Origin: Candidatus Jordarchaeia archaeon
Lineage (GTDB): Archaea > Asgardarchaeota > Jordiarchaeia > Jordiarchaeales > Freyrarchaeaceae
Direction: 5' to 3'
Assembly (NCBI GenBank): GCA_018383835.1
Contig: JAHAWR010000005.1
Coordinates: forward strand, 6,877-32,387
Length of the DNA: 25,511 nt
In this document: positions 22,593-25,511 of the stretch, one piece after another
Numbering within the stretch: the stretch's first letter is position 1
Layout of the letters: the number at the start of each line of letters is the position of its first letter
Made by a program: the position numbers and the translations under genes
The notes under the pieces: generated by a model
What the model was told of the DNA's origin: nothing
The model's input: the letters and a program-made list of their open reading frames with translations, nothing else
Database searches by the model: none

Positions 22593-22910
22593 TTGAGGTT
22601 TGTAGTTGTTGTTCTCGAACCCCCCAGTTCGGATAGGACAAGAAAAATTGTGAGCTTACTGGAGGAGCTAGTAGAGCTCGGCGCTGACGTTTCAGTCTAC
22701 TTTTTGGGGGACGGCGTTTACTGGGTGGTGAAGGGGTGCCTTGATAGGGTTGCCGACGGGGGATTAAAGTTTTTTGCGGGAGAAGGCGACCTTGAGGCGA
22801 GAGGCATTATGGGGGAGCTCCTCTCAGAAAAAGTTAAAATCCTCCCGGATGTGATTGATAAGCTTGTTGAGGAGGTTATGGAGGAGGCGGAAATGGTTTT
22901 AAGCGTGTAG
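22593..22910 (+). CDS. DsrE/DsrH-like sulfur-relay protein 1
   Basis: A 105-residue protein of the DsrE/F/H (TusBCD) fold. The N-terminal strand VVVVLEPPSSDR and the segment VSVYFLGDGVYWVV match the family's FLGDGVY motif. It has a single Cys (CLDRV, about 49). Start is TTG 22593 with AAGGTG about 7 bp upstream. It is first of a three-gene set with the order H/E-like, E-like, F-like; in TusBCD such subunits form a hetero-hexamer that carries persulfide. Assigning it to DsrH rather than DsrE is tentative. Confidence 0.7.
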   Translation: MRFVVVVLEPPSSDRTRKIVSLLEELVELGADVSVYFLGDGVYWVVKGCLDRVADGGLKFFAGEGDLEARGIMGELLSEKVKILPDVIDKLVEEVMEEAEMVLSV

Positions 22911-22922
22911 GAGGGCTCTCCT

Positions 22923-23303
22923 TTGGGGAAAACATTAACGATAATTCTGTATCGTGAACCCTACGCGTCCCAGAGAGTTAACATAGGGTTAACTATCGCT
23001 GAGAAGGCGCTGGAGAAGGGGTATGGTGTTAACGTTTTCCTCTACATGGATGCCGTGCACGCCCCTAAGAGGGGACAAATGCCAAAGCACTTCCTCAACG
23101 TAGGTGAAAGGCTCCGCACCCTAGTTGAGAGGGGCGCAAGGGTTAGGGCGTGCTCTCGGTGCGCGGCCGCTAGAGGGTATGTAGATGGGGACGCTGATGG
23201 CGGGGTTTACCCGACGAGCCAGTACGTTGATGGCGTATCTATTGTTAATTTGCGCGAGTTAGGGGACTGGATTAAGACGAGCGATAAGGTACTAGTGATT
23301 TAG
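22923..23303 (+). CDS. DsrE/TusD-like sulfur-relay protein 2
   Basis: A 126-residue DsrE-family protein. The conserved persulfide cysteine region is VRACSRCAAARGY (Cys 77 and Cys 80), the place where DsrE/TusD carry the active Cys, here as a CxxC. The fold signature includes IILYREPYASQRVNIGLTIA and VNVFLYMDAV. The TTG start at 22923 follows GGAGGG at the end of the previous gene. Likely role: accepting sulfur and passing it to a TusA/DsrC-type partner, which is not in the window. Confidence 0.82.
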   Translation: MGKTLTIILYREPYASQRVNIGLTIAEKALEKGYGVNVFLYMDAVHAPKRGQMPKHFLNVGERLRTLVERGARVRACSRCAAARGYVDGDADGGVYPTSQYVDGVSIVNLRELGDWIKTSDKVLVI

Positions 23304-23669
23304 GTGGTGGTTAGATTCGAAAAGATTATACTAATTATTACGAAGCCACCCTACGGCTTGGAGGACTGCTTCAGCGGGCTCTATGTGGCGGTCGCATGCC
23401 TCAACAGTAGCCTGAGGTGCAATGTGATTTTTATAGGCGACGGGGTATACGCGGCTCTCGCTCAACAAAACACTGAAAAGCTTTCTGTGCCCAGCGTCGA
23501 AGACCTCATTTACGCGCTACTTCCCGATGCAAAACTCTACATTCACAAGAAGTCTCTACTCGAAAGAGGAATACCTGAATCGAAAATTATAAAGGGTATA
23601 AGACTGGTCGAAGACGAAGAAGTGGCAGAGCTACTGCTAAGAGAGGGAGAGGGCGTGATAACATTTTAG
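23304..23669 (+). CDS. DsrF/TusC-like sulfur-relay protein 3
   Basis: A 121-residue protein with ILIITKPPYGLEDCFSGLYV near the start and VIFIGDGVYAAL in the middle, both typical of DsrF/TusC. The GTG start at 23304 abuts the previous stop; TAGGTGGTGG covers stop and start, so translation is coupled. Its stop codon overlaps by 4 bp the last codon and stop of the tnpB gene on the other strand, so the mobile element ends right at this gene. Whether the last residues are native cannot be told. Confidence 0.78.
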   Translation: MVVRFEKIILIITKPPYGLEDCFSGLYVAVACLNSSLRCNVIFIGDGVYAALAQQNTEKLSVPSVEDLIYALLPDAKLYIHKKSLLERGIPESKIIKGIRLVEDEEVAELLLREGEGVITF

Positions 23670-24919
23670 GGTTCCAGACTAAGTATGGATAGGTATTGAT
23701 CCATGCTTAGTCTTTGGGGTTCATGAGCCTTAAAGCTCCTCACGGGTTCATTGGAGCCTGCATCAGCCTCTCCCCCCGTCAGGGTGAACCCACCCCACCC
23801 CCTCACAAGCTCATTGAAGAGCTTCTGAGATGGGGGAAGACCCTCCACCTGAAGGTATAAGTTTATGCAGGCGTTAAGCTGCCTATCAATCTTTAACCCG
23901 CAACTCTTGCACTCGTAGAGTGCTCCTTTCGGGGCATTAACCATCCCACTGGAGCACCTCCTACTCGAGTTGTACGGGCTTAGAAGCTGAACTCTAGACT
24001 TGTAGCTCATCAAACCAATTATAGTTCTCCAATCGCTTTTTGCAATTTTCCTGTTGTGGGTTCTCGACTTTCTGAACATTTTTTCCTTGTTGAGGTCTTC
24101 GAAGCCGTGAACGTAGCCCCTAAACGCCTCAGCAATCACTCTCGTTACTTTGTGAATAAAGTCCCTTGCCCTATTTCTCTCTCTGTTCGAGTATTTCTCC
24201 AGAACTCTCCTTAAAGATGGCTTCTTTGAAGCTTTACTTTGCAGTCTCTGCCTCTTCAGCTCGTAAACTCTGTGTACGTGGAAGAGCTTTCCAAGGTCTA
24301 CTCTTATCCATCCTATTTCTGGGTTGAAGCCGTCGATGCTCCTCTCATTACAATCCCATGCAATCGCTCCTTTCGGCTCCTCAACTCTTTGATTAAACCT
24401 AAAAGTAATGATCAGAAACTTCTCGTTGAGGATTAGTTCCCCCATCTCCCCCTTAGCCCTACTCCAAAACCAAGCGTTCTGGACATCGAAAACCAAGTGC
24501 TCTTCGAACGGTCTAATGCTTATCTTGACCTTACCGTTCTTGTAGGAATACAGTGTCTCCTTCACCCTGACAAACTTCTTCTTAACAACTGGCTTCGTTT
24601 TCGCCCTTCTTCCATCCAAATAATTCCTTCTCCAAGACTTCAGAATTGAATAAGCTTGCTTGATTGCAGAGTCAACGTAGTGAGCGCAGAAAACCCAGTC
24701 TCTAAGCAAAGAGTCCCTTAAGTTCCGCTTGAATTCGCTGCTCTTCGGAATTATCGGGATCAACCTTCTCCTCTTGGTGACCTTCTCCTTCCAAGTTATG
24801 TTTTTCCAGATCTCGTTGATTGCTCTCTGAAGCATCCATCTATAAGATTCTAAGAACCCTTTAACCTCGTAGTTGTGCTTTACTTTGTAGGACCTAACTT
24901 GATATGAGCACTCTGACAC
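23666..24919 (-). CDS. tnpB: TnpB RNA-guided nuclease of an IS607-type element
   Basis: A 417-residue TnpB; the family cuts DNA guided by an RNA made from the element's right end. RuvC residues are visible: AWDCNERS (Asp 189), HGFEDLNKE (Glu 274) and KIDRQLNACINL (Asp 345). The zinc finger is RRCSSGM...YECKSCG: Cys 322, Cys 337 and Cys 340 are present, but the second ligand of the first CxxC is Gly 325. GTG start at 24919 with GGGAGGG upstream. The last codons lie inside a strong hairpin, as expected for an element whose guide RNA overlaps the tnpB 3' end. The basic N-terminal region and length are normal. A full-length frame amid a broken tnpA suggests recent decay or a retained use. Confidence 0.85.
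   Translation of the reverse strand: MSECSYQVRSYKVKHNYEVKGFLESYRWMLQRAINEIWKNITWKEKVTKRRRLIPIIPKSSEFKRNLRDSLLRDWVFCAHYVDSAIKQAYSILKSWRRNYLDGRRAKTKPVVKKKFVRVKETLYSYKNGKVKISIRPFEEHLVFDVQNAWFWSRAKGEMGELILNEKFLIITFRFNQRVEEPKGAIAWDCNERSIDGFNPEIGWIRVDLGKLFHVHRVYELKRQRLQSKASKKPSLRRVLEKYSNRERNRARDFIHKVTRVIAEAFRGYVHGFEDLNKEKMFRKSRTHNRKIAKSDWRTIIGLMSYKSRVQLLSPYNSSRRCSSGMVNAPKGALYECKSCGLKIDRQLNACINLYLQVEGLPPSQKLFNELVRGWGGFTLTGGEADAGSNEPVRSFKAHEPQRLSMDQYLSILSLEP
23677..23712 (-). repeat. 14-bp hairpin at the tnpB 3' end (right-end/guide-RNA region)
   Basis: Arms GACTAAGTATGGAT (23677-23690) and ATCCATGCTTAGTC (23699-23712) pair with one mismatch around an 8-bp loop. It covers the last dozen codons of tnpB. 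Right-end hairpins of this kind occur in tnpB-bearing elements and form the end of the guide RNA scaffold. The guide itself would be read from flanking sequence just below 23677, toward the DsrF-like gene. It could also end transcription of the convergent Dsr genes. Confidence 0.6.
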
Positions 24920-25176
24920 CGCTAACCCTCCCTTATACCCTACTATGGCTCCTTAAAGCTTTCCAGCGAAGGAGAGAATAGTTATAGATCGTCGGTGGGC
25001 TCTTCTTGCGGCTTCGCTTCGTGATTACACTTCTATCTCGGTTCCAACTTCTCAGAGTTTTAAATCCAGACCTCGTTAACCTGTCTTCGTAGGCGATTTT
25101 TAGAAGCCTTTCTCTCCGAAACCATCGTGTAGTGGCTCCAAGAAGCTTCTTTGAGTGTGTAGAGTTCCTCACTCAT
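24920..25176 (-). pseudogene. Decayed IS607 serine-recombinase tnpA
   Basis: Pieces of an IS607 TnpA in three frames on the minus strand. From ATG 25176 the N-terminus MSEELYTLKEA appears, the start of the MerR-like helix-turn-helix. In another frame KLLGATTRWFRRE continues it, and AYEDRLTRSGFKTL follows, the well-known YxDRLxRFG motif of the serine-recombinase core. In a third frame RRSITILSFAGKL matches the usual C-terminal ILSFAGKLYG. About 100 residues, including the catalytic serine region, are missing between the helix-turn-helix and DRLTR. At least one internal deletion and two frameshifts make it non-functional. It is directly upstream of tnpB, as in intact IS607 elements. Confidence 0.7.
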
Positions 25177-25207
25177 TAATAACTTATCTATACTTATAAC
25201 TATTTAA

Positions 25208-25282
25208 AGTTTCTACTTAGAAACTGCTAACAACGGCGTCGCAGAGGCGGCACTCGAAAGAGGAAACTTAATGGCGCTCTAG
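25208..25282 (+). pseudogene. Possible gene tail left beside the insertion element
   Basis: A frame open after TAA 25205-25207 reads SFYLETANNGVAEAALERGN and a few more residues to the stop at 25280-25282. It looks like the C-terminus of a protein but has no start, and lies next to the left side of the IS607-type element. It may be what is left of a gene cut by insertion. Short, so chance is possible. Confidence 0.25.
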
Positions 25283-25351
25283 CTAGCTGACCGCCGTCCA
25301 GCAGTTTCACTATAGAGAGACATAAATAGTCGTAGGTGACGATAAACATCA

Positions 25352-25511
25352 ATGGAGAGGATATGCACAACCAAAGAAGCTCGTAGGAGCTTCGACAAAA
25401 ACATTAATAACTGCCACCTCACACCCCGGCTCCTAGGTATAGAGAGGAGGGTTTCGAGGAGCGATTGGAGGAGCATAATTGCTTTTTGGTTGCAAGTTGG
25501 GGTTCAGACGC
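25352..25511 (+). CDS. Unknown ORF, 5' part only
   Basis: The ATG at 25352 opens a frame that runs out of the window (53 codons seen). CATAAATA at about 25321-25328 is the right distance upstream for a leaderless transcript beginning at this ATG. The visible residues (MERICTTKEARRSFDKNINN and following) are basic and contain two early cysteines; no family is recognised. A frame on the opposite strand (25279-25476) is open too but has no promoter-like sequence. Confidence 0.35.
   Translation, partial: MERICTTKEARRSFDKNINNCHLTPRLLGIERRVSRSDWRSIIAFWLQVGVQT

Larger units (their letters stand above)
23666..25200 (-). mobile_element. IS607-type element with tnpB and decayed tnpA
   Basis: Contains tnpB (23666-24919) and, upstream on the same strand, remnants of an IS607 serine-recombinase tnpA (24920-25176). 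The right end lies at or just beyond the hairpin at 23677-23712; the left end lies upstream of 25176 and cannot be fixed, since this family lacks terminal inverted repeats. Insertion was directly behind the DsrF-like gene, and a gene-tail fragment (25208-25282) lies on the far side. Because tnpA is broken, the copy is probably immobile on its own. Both limits are approximate. Confidence 0.65.

Noticed and set aside
23666..24919. Assignment of the element to IS200/IS605 (Y1 transposase type)
   Set aside because: No Y1 transposase is seen; the upstream remnant has the serine-recombinase DRLTR motif of IS607.
25279..25476. Minus-strand ORF at the right edge of the window
   Set aside because: No promoter or ribosome-binding site; the plus-strand frame from 25352 has a well-placed TATA-like box and continues out of the window.
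1..25511. CRISPR array, tRNA or rRNA genes
   Set aside because: I found no regularly spaced repeats and no cloverleaf or rRNA-like sequence on reading through; a covariance-model search would be the decisive test.

Overview
The window reads as a chromosomal segment of an archaeon, probably a thermophilic member of the Thermoproteota/TACK side, although no gene here fixes the lineage. The archaeal call rests on a HerA-NurA pair, a LonB-like AAA+ protease, a COG2522-type regulator, archaeal ArsR and winged-helix families, TATA-like boxes 25-30 bp ahead of several starts, apparent leaderless starts, frequent GTG/TTG starts and purine-rich ribosome-binding sites. There is no rRNA, tRNA or CRISPR array that I can see.

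Layout. (1) 1-5154: a LonB-like protease cut by the window edge, with a zinc ribbon between Walker A and Walker B; a small two-helix membrane protein with a zinc ribbon; a doubtful ORF; then purM followed by an NCS2/AzgA-like permease, a probable purine pair. (2) 5128-8877: a minus-strand operon herA-nurA-orf306, whose third product I do not recognise. (3) 8878-10702: an AT-rich spacer with two inverted-repeat pairs of identical 41-bp geometry, each enclosing TATATAAA, then five tandem small winged-helix genes that look like diverged paralogues. This divergent unit is the most novel thing in the window. (4) 10834-17731: a redox/sulfur neighbourhood with a thioredoxin-reductase-like flavoprotein, an O-acetylserine sulfhydrylase-like enzyme, a COG2522 regulator, an FdhD homologue without the CxxC cysteines, and a minus-strand Fe-S/sulfur operon (nifS-like, iscU, sufS) that ends in an ORF without a normal start codon.

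(5) 17853-21253: an M50 site-2 protease, a LarA-family nickel-pincer racemase, a truncated and frameshifted ECF S-component, and a 2[4Fe-4S] ferredoxin. (6) 21254-22120: a gene-poor stretch with doubtful ORFs. (7) 22126-23669: an ArsR repressor divergent from three DsrE/F/H (TusBCD)-like genes, a sulfur-relay cassette. (8) 23666-25511: an IS607-type element with intact-length tnpB, a 14-bp hairpin at its 3' end and a decayed serine-recombinase tnpA, followed by a gene-tail remnant and the start of an unknown ORF that leaves the window.

Sulfur handling recurs across the window: cysteine synthase, two desulfurases, scaffold, FdhD, DsrEFH and thiol redox. Several genes carry substituted key residues (FdhD CxxC, NifS His/Gln, thioredoxin reductase NADPH arginines, one TnpB zinc ligand). 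Two disruptions, at sufS and the S-component, both lie at four-base G/C runs and both would be healed by one extra base. They could be programmed slippage, real mutations or homopolymer undercalls.
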